Positions 17,401 to 26,132 of a DNA stretch of 33,308 bases are shown piece after piece; the first letter of the stretch is position 1, and every line of letters begins with the position of its first letter. The notes beneath the pieces are model-generated. The model saw nothing but the letters and a program-made list of their open reading frames with translations, made no database searches and was not told the DNA's origin. Position numbers and translations under genes: made by a program. This stretch comes from Bacteroidota bacterium (lineage in GTDB: Bacteria > Bacteroidota > Bacteroidia > Cytophagales > Cyclobacteriaceae): the NCBI GenBank assembly GCA_016191555.1, contig JACPVX010000028.1, positions 1 to 33,308 on the forward strand, written 5' to 3'.

Positions 17401-20400
17401 ACTTCAGATGATGCTGCACAATTTGTCCAACTTGAAGGTGGATATATAACTCTTAACGGTTCAGGTACTCCAGCCTTCCCATCTTCTATTGTTCGTTTCT
17501 CAGTAGATACAGTTAAAATGACATTAGGTACTGATGCTATTCAGACTGCTCTTGGTGTAGCCGGAAGTCAAGATGATGAAGGTGTTGGCTTTGATAATCA
17601 AGCAGGAAATACTACTGGCGCAACAGCAATTGCACCTGCAACTCAACGTGTTGGTACAATAGTCTTCAACTTCGCCGGAGCATCATCATCTCAAACACTT
17701 ATTGTTGAGAAAGATGCCCGTTTCAAGGGGAATTCTGCAACACCTAATACAAATTCAGGTTCGTTATCAATGCGACTCGGTGCACAAGGAACTAATATTG
17801 CAGGATCTACAGACTTCTGTAACAATACAGTAAATGTAACTCAAACAGCTGGCTCGGGATATACACAAATTCCTGATATTCAAGATGGAATTTTGTTATC
17901 ATGTTCATCAGGTACTTTGAATGTGGGTACTACAGCAACTACATCATCATGGGGTGGTGGGTCTGATACTTATAACAGAGATAATTCAATTACAAAACCG
18001 CTTACAGTTCAAGCAACTAATAATGCTGCATTGTGCGGATTTGACGGAACTACTTATGTTGTGGATGGAGCTTCAACTCCAGCCGCACTTGCAGGACGTA
18101 CAAATTATTCAAGATTTACTGGATTTGCTGTAAATAATCCTGTATTCAGAATCAACGCGGTAAATAATGTAACAATTCAAGGATTTGATTTCCTTACATT
18201 AAACGGCGGCGCAGCAAGTGCAATCATTTATTCTGACTCCCTAAGTAGCACTATTGCAATACGTAACAATAATTTTGATGAATCTTCAACCCGTGCTATC
18301 TATAGCGCAAGTGCAATTGGTGGTTCTAATAAAACAAATTGGACTGTAGAGTGCAATTGGATACACCGTACAGCCGGTGGAACAACAGGTCCTGCAGACG
18401 GTATCGCTTTGGAACGCCATAGCACAACCAATGTTATTCAAGACAATGCAATTGACTACAACGGCTATACTACAGTATCTACAAACGGAGTCAGACTGTA
18501 TGGTGTTCAAAACGCACAGATATTAAGAAATTATATCCGTGGTGCAGCAGGTGCAACAGTTTCCAATATTTCTATTGACTCGCTATCTACTGGAACAGGT
18601 CAAGGAAGCGGTAGTGGTACACTTAATATCGCTGCTAATGATCTTTTAGGGAATAATAATGGAACATGGGGTGGTATAGGTATTGCCAAAGCTGCCGGTA
18701 TGAGCGGAACGATTACTATTCAAAATAACTTTATCCGTAGTAATACTACAGGTATCGCTTTGGCATCAACAGGTTCTGCTGCAATATCGAATACAAACTG
18801 GTCAATTATCAACAACTCCTTTACCAATACAACTAACGGTATTACATACTTACCTAACTATAACGGTGCGGTATGTCAATTGAATGCACGTGGCAACTGG
18901 TGGGAAGACCAGCGCGGACCTACAAACACATTCAATCCTTTGAATACAACTCCTTGTGCTGCATCTGCCTACGGTGATGCTATTTCAAGTGTGGGTACAT
19001 GTAATACAGGTCAGCAAAGCATGGTGAGCTATATTCCGTGGTACACAAGCGGTACAGATGCAGCAGCTGCAACAGACGGATGGCAGCCACCTGTAGCAAA
19101 CTCAGTATTAGGTCGTGTTGTTGTTACAGATAACACAAACGCTTTCGTAGATTCTTACTGTACAATTACTGGTGCTCATGCTGGTGTAACAGGTGCGGGA
19201 TATAAGATTACAGTTATTCAAGGTGTGTTCGGTTGGACTCCTGTTGCGGATGCTCCGGGCTGTACAGATGACGTATGGGGATCATACTTCAGTGAAGCAG
19301 TTCCGAATCCTCCGTTTAACACAACAACATATCGCGCAACAACAATTGCTGCATATGATTGTGGTACTTCTACATTACGTACATGGAATACATACCTTGC
19401 AGGTACTAATAATATCACAGCTCCACTGCCAAGTGGTGATGCAAGTGCTCATGCTCCTTCTGCAACAATAACAGGTACAGGTGTAAACGGATTTACAACA
19501 AGCAGAAACTCGACAACATATCAAAACTTCAAGATTCAAGGATTCAGTTCAACTACTCCGAATACTGCCGGTGCAGTTCAAGGGGCAGGAATCTTCTCAA
19601 GTAACAATACCGGTACAGCAGTTGACCTATGCTATTTCGAAGGTGGTTCTACATCATCTACTCATGGAGCATGGGGTATCTTCTTAGATCGTTCAACAGT
19701 TGCTAATATCACAAGTAGTACTTTCAGTGCTAACCGTGATATATCTTCTACATCAGGCGGTGTTGGTGGTGTTGGTGTTATGCAGGTTGATGCAACAGGT
19801 GCTAATACAGCAAACGGACCAAACACAATCGGTGCAACTGCAGCATCTGCATTCTATGCAGGTTTGGGTGGCTTGAACGGTAACAACTTAATTTCAAATT
19901 GTGAACGTGCAGCTGTCCATATCGGTGGTGGCGGTGCATCAAACGTAGCTGCTGGAAATGGTGGTAGTGCAGGTGCAACTACAATAGTTAACTATAATAC
20001 TATCCAAGGTAGTCGTGATGTTAAAGGTTCCGGTGGTGCAGTATCTCTTGCAGCAGTTTACTGCGATGCAACAGGTGGAACAGTACAGATTAATAATAAC
20101 ATCATAGGTGGCAAGGCACCGAACACAGATAACAATATTGATATCTACCTCGGTTCACAAGCAGTTGCTTTGGGTGCAAGCTCAAACAACAATACAATCC
20201 GTGACTCTTCTGATATCAGCGGAACAACCGGTGTTGTTGACGGTGAAAATTACACTGTAACAGATGAAGCAGGTACACGTGGTGCATCCTTGCGTACATT
20301 CTTCAATCCTGCATCAGGTAATACATTCAGCCATGCAGCAATTTTAACAACAGATGCAACTGCTCCATACAGCTTCGGTACACAAATGGGTCGCAGTGCA

Positions 20401-21342
20401 AATGCAACAACAATTGCAGGTACAACAAGAATCTATCGTCAAATTGCAACTCCGCTTGCAAATACAACAACAGTATTCAGTGCAGGAAGCGAAACATATA
20501 ACAACGTTATAGAAATTCGTGAAAATGCAGGTTGGACAGCCGGTGAACGTGACCAATATTATAGCGAAGATTTGGCATTCCAAAGCACCACAGGTCGTTT
20601 ACACCAAGTTATTCTTGGTCCGGCTGTTGCAAATGCTTTGAATACTACTTCTGCTCATCTTATTTCTACAACAGGAACCGGTACAGTTGTAACTGCTGCA
20701 GGTCAGGAAAACAAATATATCCGTGGCGGTATTGTTCTTCATGCTATCGGAAATGGTTTGTATGGTAGTATTCCTGCCGGTGCTTCTAACAAGGGTGATG
20801 TATATCTCCAACGTGCAGCAAGCGGTACAGATGCAGGTTTTGTACAATTTGCATATCATGCGACTACTTTTGGCTCAGAAGCTTTAGTAAGCGGTACAGG
20901 TACTGAATTAACTGGAAACAACAACAACACAGACAAACCTTCAATCATTAAAGCAGGTTTGGATGATGCAAATGATGATTCATACACAAATACTGCTGCA
21001 CAGAACCGCCGCACAGGTGTATTCCAAGCAGGAAACGGAACTGTATTTACCAAACCTATCGAACCTGTTGCAGGCTTAGGTACAGAAGGTTTGGTTGCTT
21101 ATCCAAATCCAGCCACAGGTGGTGAAGTTACAGTTAACTTCCAAGTTCCAAACGATACTTATGTTAGAATAGCTCTTTATGATGCTCTCGGACGTAAAGT
21201 AACAGAACTCAAGTCAGAAACAGTAACGGCAGGTGTTTATAACACAAGCTTCGATATTTCAAACTTGCCATCAGGTGCATACACAGTACGTATGGAATAT
21301 GATTACTTCACGAAAGCTGTTCCTGTAGCTGTAGTGAAATAA
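14452..21342 (+). CDS. Giant parallel-beta-helix secreted protein with T9SS sorting domain
   Basis: The ATG at 14452 is preferred over the in-frame TTG at 14434 because AAAGGA stands just upstream and the resulting product (about 2296 aa) begins with a good signal peptide (residues 1-25, ending 'VGEA'). Mature residues begin 'STWYVSKSGNDANTGNS', the classic opening of DUF1565/pectate-lyase-like right-handed parallel beta-helix proteins. Several helix-like stretches follow, rich in N-x-[IV]-x-x-N-x-[IV] ladders ('NVTIQGFDFLTLNGG', 'TIQNNFIRSNTTGIAL'). The final about 80 residues form a T9SS type A domain ('AYPNPATGGEVTVNF', 'LYDALGRKVTEL', 'LPSGAYTVRMEY'). Parallel beta-helices in such proteins often bind or cleave polysaccharide, but no catalytic site can be assigned. 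It is probably surface-attached or released, and it has its own terminator. Confidence 0.88.
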   Translation: MRNKSSLMIIASMVLFLLSLNVGEASTWYVSKSGNDANTGNSLATSKLTIQAMINSGSVVTGDIIDIGAGTYIEQVVIASKSLTLRGHGTSSTIIQAPTWGAMTIYNEAGLLFWNTSNVAGSLPTSQFRPIIYVDAASNSYTFNIYGIKVDGNSEAPATPTESFVGIMYRNAQGTVGNSSDTGRVQIVDIDGAGGVTDNTIFGFGLVCMGTANPLIQYTTFTGYHNVAIASIGRSLSSTLTSQMPNPIVADCIITGTTQNNTGWYSGIMNSFGGKVTARRNFITAHRNSMTTFYASGILIYDGRNALIGSGSVKSDGNNIIDNDWGLNVIVTNTIIGTPSLYTIKNNNIAYNGNSESGLTCTGTQATSGCVRYDNSTSAADRILALPSNAWGNADPLNNGYGISTGSPVAAGASTDAFWSVSSGDKMTVASPVAATTENVDPSYSAATVGFGYSTFNTIQRAVNAAGNPSTILVKDSTTYTENVCVFNKNNVTIVGDSTATCGSSSKPVINPASGNGMHIYTLSGGTGRTTNITVNGFYFLQVGAQEVGLLVTGTDNTNADATNLPPTGIRVRNTCFEDYATQAADGVPAGSAAMATEESPFNNTTRQSYGENVAPAVSDPTDVDASANNNMNFNGSSTSPSFKVWDKTDADILDGGPGAPYNVATILQTNLIIVYCGDDLNTALAGLGAGPVTVYLQGDCIYKSASRLTISGVFDIGVDYTGRYQLPPLVVEPAGIVYANSTAGLNWDDDCAVAGNPGVRFVTNATQLPLAASLTNGDQPSGTVANASATYMKTLTPVNYGAGGYDYETTNFGTNRPADIELLSNVDAALTDAINHIVDSNGYAGTVTVPNASAFTANIDLQKRIRIAVASGGNATTTGWIRLRNKVVPNGPDCATTANTTPLDGILDTRVTSGTFTSLDVRVGTPTSAVATEWADNTDTTNTIQQGLTFTSVAGTCTVNNLGNYSSGTVQTPLISRQQTILTSDDAAQFVQLEGGYITLNGSGTPAFPSSIVRFSVDTVKMTLGTDAIQTALGVAGSQDDEGVGFDNQAGNTTGATAIAPATQRVGTIVFNFAGASSSQTLIVEKDARFKGNSATPNTNSGSLSMRLGAQGTNIAGSTDFCNNTVNVTQTAGSGYTQIPDIQDGILLSCSSGTLNVGTTATTSSWGGGSDTYNRDNSITKPLTVQATNNAALCGFDGTTYVVDGASTPAALAGRTNYSRFTGFAVNNPVFRINAVNNVTIQGFDFLTLNGGAASAIIYSDSLSSTIAIRNNNFDESSTRAIYSASAIGGSNKTNWTVECNWIHRTAGGTTGPADGIALERHSTTNVIQDNAIDYNGYTTVSTNGVRLYGVQNAQILRNYIRGAAGATVSNISIDSLSTGTGQGSGSGTLNIAANDLLGNNNGTWGGIGIAKAAGMSGTITIQNNFIRSNTTGIALASTGSAAISNTNWSIINNSFTNTTNGITYLPNYNGAVCQLNARGNWWEDQRGPTNTFNPLNTTPCAASAYGDAISSVGTCNTGQQSMVSYIPWYTSGTDAAAATDGWQPPVANSVLGRVVVTDNTNAFVDSYCTITGAHAGVTGAGYKITVIQGVFGWTPVADAPGCTDDVWGSYFSEAVPNPPFNTTTYRATTIAAYDCGTSTLRTWNTYLAGTNNITAPLPSGDASAHAPSATITGTGVNGFTTSRNSTTYQNFKIQGFSSTTPNTAGAVQGAGIFSSNNTGTAVDLCYFEGGSTSSTHGAWGIFLDRSTVANITSSTFSANRDISSTSGGVGGVGVMQVDATGANTANGPNTIGATAASAFYAGLGGLNGNNLISNCERAAVHIGGGGASNVAAGNGGSAGATTIVNYNTIQGSRDVKGSGGAVSLAAVYCDATGGTVQINNNIIGGKAPNTDNNIDIYLGSQAVALGASSNNNTIRDSSDISGTTGVVDGENYTVTDEAGTRGASLRTFFNPASGNTFSHAAILTTDATAPYSFGTQMGRSANATTIAGTTRIYRQIATPLANTTTVFSAGSETYNNVIEIRENAGWTAGERDQYYSEDLAFQSTTGRLHQVILGPAVANALNTTSAHLISTTGTGTVVTAAGQENKYIRGGIVLHAIGNGLYGSIPAGASNKGDVYLQRAASGTDAGFVQFAYHATTFGSEALVSGTGTELTGNNNNTDKPSIIKAGLDDANDDSYTNTAAQNRRTGVFQAGNGTVFTKPIEPVAGLGTEGLVAYPNPATGGEVTVNFQVPNDTYVRIALYDALGRKVTELKSETVTAGVYNTSFDISNLPSGAYTVRMEYDYFTKAVPVAVVK

Positions 21343-21374
21343 TTAACATTCTCTTGCAAAAGAGAAACGACAAT

Positions 21375-21415
21375 AAAACAGCCCTTTTCATAAAAGAAAG
21401 GGCTGTTTTTTATTA
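21375..21415 (+). terminator. Intrinsic terminator after the beta-helix gene
   Basis: A 13-base stem (AAAACAGCCCTTT, 21375-21387, with AAAGGGCTGTTTT, 21397-21409) with a nine-base loop, followed by further T residues. Confidence 0.85.
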
Positions 21416-21477
21416 AATTAAAGCTATTAAAAAAGTATAAAATTTACGGTTTTCTAAAAATAGATTTCGCTATTTGG

Positions 21478-21506
21478 TTGAAATTCCTTACTTTTGCTGT
21501 TCAAAT
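21478..21506 (+). promoter_or_regulatory. Candidate promoter of the rpmH cluster
   Basis: TTGAAA (21478-21483), a 17-base spacer and TCAAAT (21501-21506) resemble sigma70 -35 and -10 boxes. The same stretch also contains TACTTTTG (21489-21496), which matches the Bacteroidota -7 consensus TAnnTTTG but lacks a correctly spaced TTG. It lies between the preceding terminator and the rpmH start. Which element is used cannot be decided here. Confidence 0.35.
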
Positions 21507-21527
21507 TTTGTAAAATCGAGGTATCTA

Positions 21528-21680
21528 ATGAAAAGAACATATCAGCCCAGCAGACGCAAGCGTCGTAATGCCCACGGTTTCCGTCTTCGTATGTCGAGTA
21601 AGAACGGTCGTAAGGTGCTTGCACGCCGTCGTGCCAAAGGTCGTCACAAATTAACGGTAAGCTCGGAACGTCGTCACTAA
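21528..21680 (+). CDS. rpmH: Large ribosomal subunit protein bL34
   Basis: A 50-residue, extremely basic protein beginning '[20 protein letters not shown]' and ending in an Arg-rich tail ('[18 protein letters not shown]'), the diagnostic L34 sequence and length. The ATG at 21528 is chosen over an upstream in-frame start because L34 proteins begin with MKRT. L34 is part of the 50S subunit. It heads the conserved rpmH-rnpA-yidD-yidC cluster. In many bacteria dnaA or the replication origin lies upstream of rpmH; here the upstream gene is an unrelated surface protein separated by a terminator. Confidence 0.97.
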   Translation: MKRTYQPSRRKRRNAHGFRLRMSSKNGRKVLARRRAKGRHKLTVSSERRH

Positions 21681-21732
21681 TTCTTTGATTACCAAAGGAT
21701 TGCACGGATGAACTCTAAGAATGATTTAAAGT

Positions 21733-21762
21733 AAGGGCGAAAGTATTTTCGCCCTTCTTTCG
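21733..21762 (+). terminator. Hairpin between rpmH and rnpA (attenuator or processing site)
   Basis: A perfect 10-base stem AAGGGCGAAA (21733-21742) with TTTCGCCCTT (21747-21756), loop GTAT, followed only by CTTTCG. The weak U-tract suggests partial termination or an RNA-processing site that sets L34 above RnpA levels, which is inference. Confidence 0.55.
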
Positions 21763-21809
21763 TCTGATAATTACGACAAACAATTGGTTTCCTCTCTTAA
21801 TTTTCTTGC

Positions 21810-22256
21810 ATGATACCTCTTGTTTCACTCAAAGGTGCTTCCACGTTTTCTGAGACAATACGCTTAGGTAAGCGATTCACTCACGGAATTATTACTGTAG
21901 TAATAATTTTCCAACCCCTTTCAAACGATAATAAAAAAGAATTTGTAAACGTGGGTGTTAGTATCCGTAAAAAGACAGCAAAAAAAGCAACAATACGAAA
22001 TCGAGTTAAAAGACTCCTTAGGGTAAGTGTTCGTCAAGTACTTACTGAATTTGAAGATTTGGGGTGTTTTAATCAAGGGTGTGGCTTTGCAAGAATAATT
22101 GTATTTTGCAATTCTGCTCCGAAAATACCGTCTCTCATCAATTTAGAAGACGTATTACCTGATGTACGAAATGCTCTGTCAGTTGCATTAGAGTATTACA
22201 AACAACGCTTGAACCGCTATGAAAACAATGCTCATCCTACTCATCAAGGGTTATAA
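21810..22256 (+). CDS. rnpA: Ribonuclease P protein component
   Basis: A 148-residue basic protein. The RNase P signature is seen at residues 48-71 ('[24 protein letters not shown]'), including the conserved RNR core. The N-terminal '[13 protein letters not shown]' also fits the family. It binds the catalytic RNase P RNA and helps mature tRNA 5' ends. No clear ribosome binding site precedes the ATG. The gene starts 129 bases after rpmH and overlaps the start of yidD by 38 bases, implying translational coupling. It is slightly longer than typical RnpA (about 115-130 aa) because of an extended C-terminus. Confidence 0.95.
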   Translation: MIPLVSLKGASTFSETIRLGKRFTHGIITVVIIFQPLSNDNKKEFVNVGVSIRKKTAKKATIRNRVKRLLRVSVRQVLTEFEDLGCFNQGCGFARIIVFCNSAPKIPSLINLEDVLPDVRNALSVALEYYKQRLNRYENNAHPTHQGL

Positions 22257-22428
22257 GCGATGGATTTCCCCTCTATTAGTGCCTTCCTGTAGATTCTACC
22301 CTACATGCTCGGTATATGCAATTCAAGCTCTCGAAAAATATGGCACTATCAAAGGCTCGTGGCTGGCAATTAAGCGAATTTCGCGGTGTCACCCATTTAA
22401 TCCGGGGGGAATTGATAATGTCCCGTAA
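22219..22428 (+). CDS. yidD: Membrane protein insertion efficiency factor YidD
   Basis: A 69-residue protein with the family hallmarks '[23 protein letters not shown]' (given as separate parts [17 protein letters not shown]) and 'RCHPFNPGG'. The three conserved Cys are at residues 24, 30 and 57. YidD is a small amphipathic inner-membrane-associated protein that helps YidC/Sec-dependent insertion. It overlaps rnpA by 38 bases in another frame, a common arrangement. An alternative ATG three codons downstream cannot be excluded. Confidence 0.95.
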   Translation: MKTMLILLIKGYKRWISPLLVPSCRFYPTCSVYAIQALEKYGTIKGSWLAIKRISRCHPFNPGGIDNVP

Positions 22429-22531
22429 GCTAAAATTGAATAATTAAAAAATTAAAAACGTATTTTGTCCCTTTAACCGTCGTATCAAAAAATTAATAAG
22501 TACTCTTAACAACAACCTTAAGACAAAAACA

Positions 22532-24394
22532 ATGGAACAAATGGATAAACGCTCTTTTTTCGGTTTTATTCTCATAGGAATTATCATAACAGCGTGGATT
22601 GTTTACACGTCCACTACCACACGCCCTGTTACACCTTCAAAACCTGCCACAGAACAAAAAGAAGCACCAAAAACTCAAAATGCAGATCCAATTTCCGCTC
22701 CTGAAACAACTGAAAATAAATTAGGGAATACGTATTCCAAGTTTGCTTCACAAGGTGAAGAGTTTATTACTATTGAAACTGATCTTGTTAGAGCTAAGAT
22801 TAGTTCTAAAGGGGGTACAATTGCCCGATGGGAGCTGAAAAAATATAATTCATGGTATGGGCAGCCTGCGCAGCTTATAACGCAAGGAAGCCGTGAGTTC
22901 TCACTTTCGTTTTTTAGTAACGACGGAAAAAAAATTGATACACGTGATCTTAATTTTACTTTTCTACCTGCAGGGCAAAGCTCATTCCGTTTAAGAGGTG
23001 ACCAAACATTGACGTTAACTGCAAAATTACAAGTGTCACCTACTTCGTCGATTCTAAAGAAAATGACATTTTATGGCAATAAATATAGTTTCGATGCAGG
23101 AGTCACTTTTTCCAATATGGAAAATTATCTGTCACAAAGACGTTTTGATGTGGCATGGAATGGAGGAGTTAGTTTTCAGGAACATAACAGTGTAGATGAA
23201 TCGAACACGGCAGTTGCAATAGCCTCGCTGAACGGCTCAAATCATGAACTTGACGCTACTGAATATGTTACACCCACAAAATTCGAACAAACAGGCATCG
23301 TAGATTTTGTTTCTACTCGTACTAAATACTTCTCTGCTGCTATGATTCAAAAGCAGCCAAACCCCGAAGCAACAGTTTATCTTACAGGGCTCAGAATCGG
23401 AGCAGAACAGGGCGGTATGACGGAAAAGTACAGTATGGCGTATCGCCTGCCATATAAAGGCGGGGAGCAAACAACAGATTTTACGGTTTATATAGGTCCG
23501 CAGGATTATGATATACTTAAAAGTTATGGCTTAGGTTCAACGATTAACTTCGGTTGGAGATGGATAGTTGCCCCGATAGGAGAATACTTCATGTTGCCGA
23601 TATTCTCGTTTATTTACCATTTTATAAGTAATTACGGTATAGCAATTCTTGTTTTTTCAGTATTGATGAAATTGCTCCTGTATCCGCTTTCAATTACACA
23701 AGTACGCTCTACACAAAAAATGCAATTACTCGCACCGGAAATTGCCCGTATTCGTGAAAAATATAAAGATGATTCGGTCACTCAGCAGCAGGAAACCATG
23801 AAACTCTATTCGGAATACGGTATCAATCCCGCCGGAGGGTGTCTGCCAATGGTTTTGCAAATGCCGATTCTCTATGCTTTATGGTCAGTATTGAGTAATT
23901 CTATACAGCTACGGCAAGCAAACTTTTTCGGTTGGATTCATGATCTTTCAGTGCCGGATGTTATCTTGGATTTGGGTTTCAAAATTCCGCTTTTCCAGAT
24001 CGACAAATTCTCAGGCTTAGCTTTGCTGATGGGTGCAACACTCTTCATTCAGCAAAAAATGTCGGTGACAGACCCGCGCCAGAAAGCAATGGTCTATATG
24101 ATGCCTGTGATGTTTACGTTAATGTTCTCGAGTTTTCCTGCGGGCTTGAACCTTTATTACTTCACATTCAACTTGATGGGAATTATTCAGCAGATTTATG
24201 TTTCTAAATTTGCTAAGAATAAAATGACCCTTGCAGATTTGAAGAAAATGCCTAAAAAAGAAGGGTGGCTGCAAAAAAGAATGCAAATGGCTCAGGAAAT
24301 TGCTGCATCACAAGGAAAGACCCTACCCGGACAACCGCCGAAAAATGGGAATACTCCTAAGAAACCGCAAAAACCGATTAACCGTAAAAAGTAA
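22532..24394 (+). CDS. yidC: Membrane protein insertase YidC (Oxa1 family)
   Basis: A 620-residue protein with full Gram-negative YidC architecture. TM1 lies at about residues 9-26 following 'MDKRSFFG', then a Pro/Lys-rich linker and a large periplasmic beta domain (about 75-335). The conserved insertase core holds further TM segments at about 350-390, 434-455, 492-509 and 520-560 ('GINPAGGCLPMVLQMPILYALW', in parts; 'FPAGLNLYYFTFNLMGIIQQ'). The C-terminal tail is strongly basic, typical for ribosome contact. It inserts membrane proteins alone or with SecYEG. Either ATG 22532 or the in-frame ATG 22541 could be the start; family members usually begin MDKR, favouring 22541. It is the last gene of the cluster, followed by a terminator. 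Confidence 0.97.
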   Translation: MEQMDKRSFFGFILIGIIITAWIVYTSTTTRPVTPSKPATEQKEAPKTQNADPISAPETTENKLGNTYSKFASQGEEFITIETDLVRAKISSKGGTIARWELKKYNSWYGQPAQLITQGSREFSLSFFSNDGKKIDTRDLNFTFLPAGQSSFRLRGDQTLTLTAKLQVSPTSSILKKMTFYGNKYSFDAGVTFSNMENYLSQRRFDVAWNGGVSFQEHNSVDESNTAVAIASLNGSNHELDATEYVTPTKFEQTGIVDFVSTRTKYFSAAMIQKQPNPEATVYLTGLRIGAEQGGMTEKYSMAYRLPYKGGEQTTDFTVYIGPQDYDILKSYGLGSTINFGWRWIVAPIGEYFMLPIFSFIYHFISNYGIAILVFSVLMKLLLYPLSITQVRSTQKMQLLAPEIARIREKYKDDSVTQQQETMKLYSEYGINPAGGCLPMVLQMPILYALWSVLSNSIQLRQANFFGWIHDLSVPDVILDLGFKIPLFQIDKFSGLALLMGATLFIQQKMSVTDPRQKAMVYMMPVMFTLMFSSFPAGLNLYYFTFNLMGIIQQIYVSKFAKNKMTLADLKKMPKKEGWLQKRMQMAQEIAASQGKTLPGQPPKNGNTPKKPQKPINRKK

Positions 24395-24397
24395 ATA

Positions 24398-24431
24398 AAA
24401 AAAAGCCCTTCAAATTTGAAGGGCTTTTTTT
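24398..24431. terminator. Bidirectional terminator between yidC and bcp
   Basis: A perfect 17-base inverted repeat centred between 24414 and 24415 (core GCCCTTCAAA/TTTGAAGGGC), flanked by A-runs on the left and T-runs on the right. It can therefore act on both converging transcripts. Confidence 0.9.
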
Positions 24432-24449
24432 ATGGGCGATTGGAATGAT

Positions 24450-24908
24450 TTACCCCAATGCATCAAGCACTTTATCTACGTGCCCTTTTATCCGTACATT
24501 TGTGAAGACATGGGTGATTATACCTTTAGAGTTAATAACGAATGTGGTACGTACTACACCCATGTAATCTCTTCCGTATAATGTCTTCATTGCCCAAACA
24601 CCATATTTATTACAAATTGATTTATCTTCGTCACTTACGAGGATAAAATTCAGATTGTACTTCGTTTTGAACTTTGTATGCAGTTTTACGGAATCAGGGC
24701 TTACGCCGATAACAATAGCACCTTTTGATGTAAGGCGTTCCATATTATCCCTGAAAGCACACGCTTGCTTAGTACAGGTTTCCGTGTCATCCTGTGGATA
24801 GAAATAAAGCACTACCGACTTCCCCTTGAAATCTGAGAGGGAAATTGTTGTGCCGTCATCGATAGTAGCCGTGAAATCAGAAGCGGGTTTACCAATTTTT
24901 GGAAGCAT
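24450..24908 (-). CDS. bcp: Thiol peroxidase, Bcp/PrxQ-type peroxiredoxin
   Basis: A 152-residue protein of normal Bcp length. The motif 'YFYPQDDTETCTKQACAFRD' holds the peroxidatic Cys45 and, five residues later, Cys50, the spacing of the resolving Cys in classical Bcp/PrxQ enzymes. Further family features are 'VIGVSPDS', 'LVSDEDKSICNKYGVW' and 'RTTFVINSKGII'. It reduces hydrogen peroxide and organic hydroperoxides in the cytoplasm using thioredoxin-like donors. It lies 36 bases downstream of the FAD oxidoreductase gene, so co-transcription is likely; a peroxide-removing enzyme next to a potential H2O2-producing oxidase is a sensible pairing (inference). Confidence 0.95.
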   Translation of the reverse strand: MLPKIGKPASDFTATIDDGTTISLSDFKGKSVVLYFYPQDDTETCTKQACAFRDNMERLTSKGAIVIGVSPDSVKLHTKFKTKYNLNFILVSDEDKSICNKYGVWAMKTLYGRDYMGVVRTTFVINSKGIITHVFTNVRIKGHVDKVLDALG

Positions 24909-24944
24909 TGTTTTTTGATAACAAATGAATAAAATTAGAATAAT

Positions 24945-26084
24945 TTATCTGATAAGCAGTTCAGCAGTTTCCCGTCCTGTTTCGCTACCCAAAGCCACTC
25001 CCATACCATTACATCCGAAACCAACAGCAATATTGGGTGAAGATTTCTGAACAATCGGCAGTTTTGAACTGCTGAATCCCATAATACCTGCCCATCGATA
25101 TTCAATTTCAAACGGAGTATCAGGTAGAATTACCGTGTGTAGAAGTTCTTCCAATTGATTCTGTATAAGATATGAAGTTGCAAGTTCTCTGCTTTCCTCC
25201 CCAACAAAATCCAAATTGCGACCCCCTCCAAACAGAACACGATTCTTTATATTACGGAAATAGTAGAACCCTTCGTCAAAATGAAAAACACCTTTGAACT
25301 TGAGTGAATCGATCGGAGCAGTAATCAGTACTTGACCGCGCCCCGGTTTGATTGAATACTCAGGAAGCAGTCGGGGTACAAAAGCATTTGTACAAACAGC
25401 TGTTTTTCCTGCTCTAAAAGTAATATCTCCTGCACCATGATGACATCTGACAGTACAGTAATCCCCATCATCAGTTATTTCCTGCACTTCAATTCCGGTA
25501 AGAATTTCTATACTGCGCTCAGAGGCATATTTCGCTAACGATTTCATCATCATTCCTGAGTGAATTTGACCTTCAAACGGATTCTTGATGAGAGAATGAA
25601 CCTTATTTTGATTAAAACCAAATTCATTAATCAACGGGTTCTGAACAGTAAAAACATCCTGACCGAATAATGGGTGGAGTAATGAATTGACATAATCAAT
25701 CTTATCCACAGCATCTTTCTGTTCCTCGAAAAGTAATTCATAACCGCCGTTCTGCCCGTAATTGATAGAAGTGTCGCCAAGTCGTTTGCGGAGTATTTCC
25801 AATCCTTTCCACCGTTTTTCTATTACATCAAGTGTAGCATCTTCTCCAATTCGCTCGCAATCAGATAATATTTCTGTTAAACTTCCAAAGCAAGCAAATC
25901 CTGCATTTTTGGTGCTTGCACCTGATGGGAATATTCCTCGCTCAAGAATTATTATAGAGGCGTTAGGTGCTAAACTATAAAGGGAGATTGCTGTAGAGAG
26001 ACCGATGATTCCACCGCCGATAACGATAAAATCATAATTCAGAAAACTGTCATGCTCCCAGAAGCTAAGAGGATGTAATGCCAT
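24945..26084 (-). CDS. FAD-dependent amine/amino-acid oxidoreductase (DAO family)
   Basis: A 379-residue protein. The N-terminal Rossmann motif is 'YDFIVIGGGIIGLSTA' (GxGxxG at residues 23-28), with an acidic residue at the end of strand 2 ('IIILERG'). The 'GASTKNAGFACFGS' segment resembles the FAD-contacting loop of glycine/sarcosine-oxidase-like DAO proteins. The C-terminal 'RWAGIMGFSSSKLPIV' and 'VGFGCNGMGVALGSETG' are the second FAD-binding half. The substrate cannot be told; oxidation of a secondary or primary amine with O2 giving H2O2 is typical of the family. It sits between the SBBP gene (48 bases upstream) and bcp (36 bases downstream). No strong ribosome binding site is visible. Confidence 0.88.
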   Translation of the reverse strand: MALHPLSFWEHDSFLNYDFIVIGGGIIGLSTAISLYSLAPNASIIILERGIFPSGASTKNAGFACFGSLTEILSDCERIGEDATLDVIEKRWKGLEILRKRLGDTSINYGQNGGYELLFEEQKDAVDKIDYVNSLLHPLFGQDVFTVQNPLINEFGFNQNKVHSLIKNPFEGQIHSGMMMKSLAKYASERSIEILTGIEVQEITDDGDYCTVRCHHGAGDITFRAGKTAVCTNAFVPRLLPEYSIKPGRGQVLITAPIDSLKFKGVFHFDEGFYYFRNIKNRVLFGGGRNLDFVGEESRELATSYLIQNQLEELLHTVILPDTPFEIEYRWAGIMGFSSSKLPIVQKSSPNIAVGFGCNGMGVALGSETGRETAELLIR

Positions 26085-26132
26085 CGTGAGAAGTTAAAAG
26101 TGTTAAAGCTGTAGTCTAAACAACAAAAAGTC

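Noticed and set aside
25702..25710. Perfect DnaA box (TTATCCACA) not far from rpmH
   Set aside because: It is a single copy inside the FAD oxidoreductase coding sequence, without other boxes or an AT-rich unwinding region around it; an origin is not supported.
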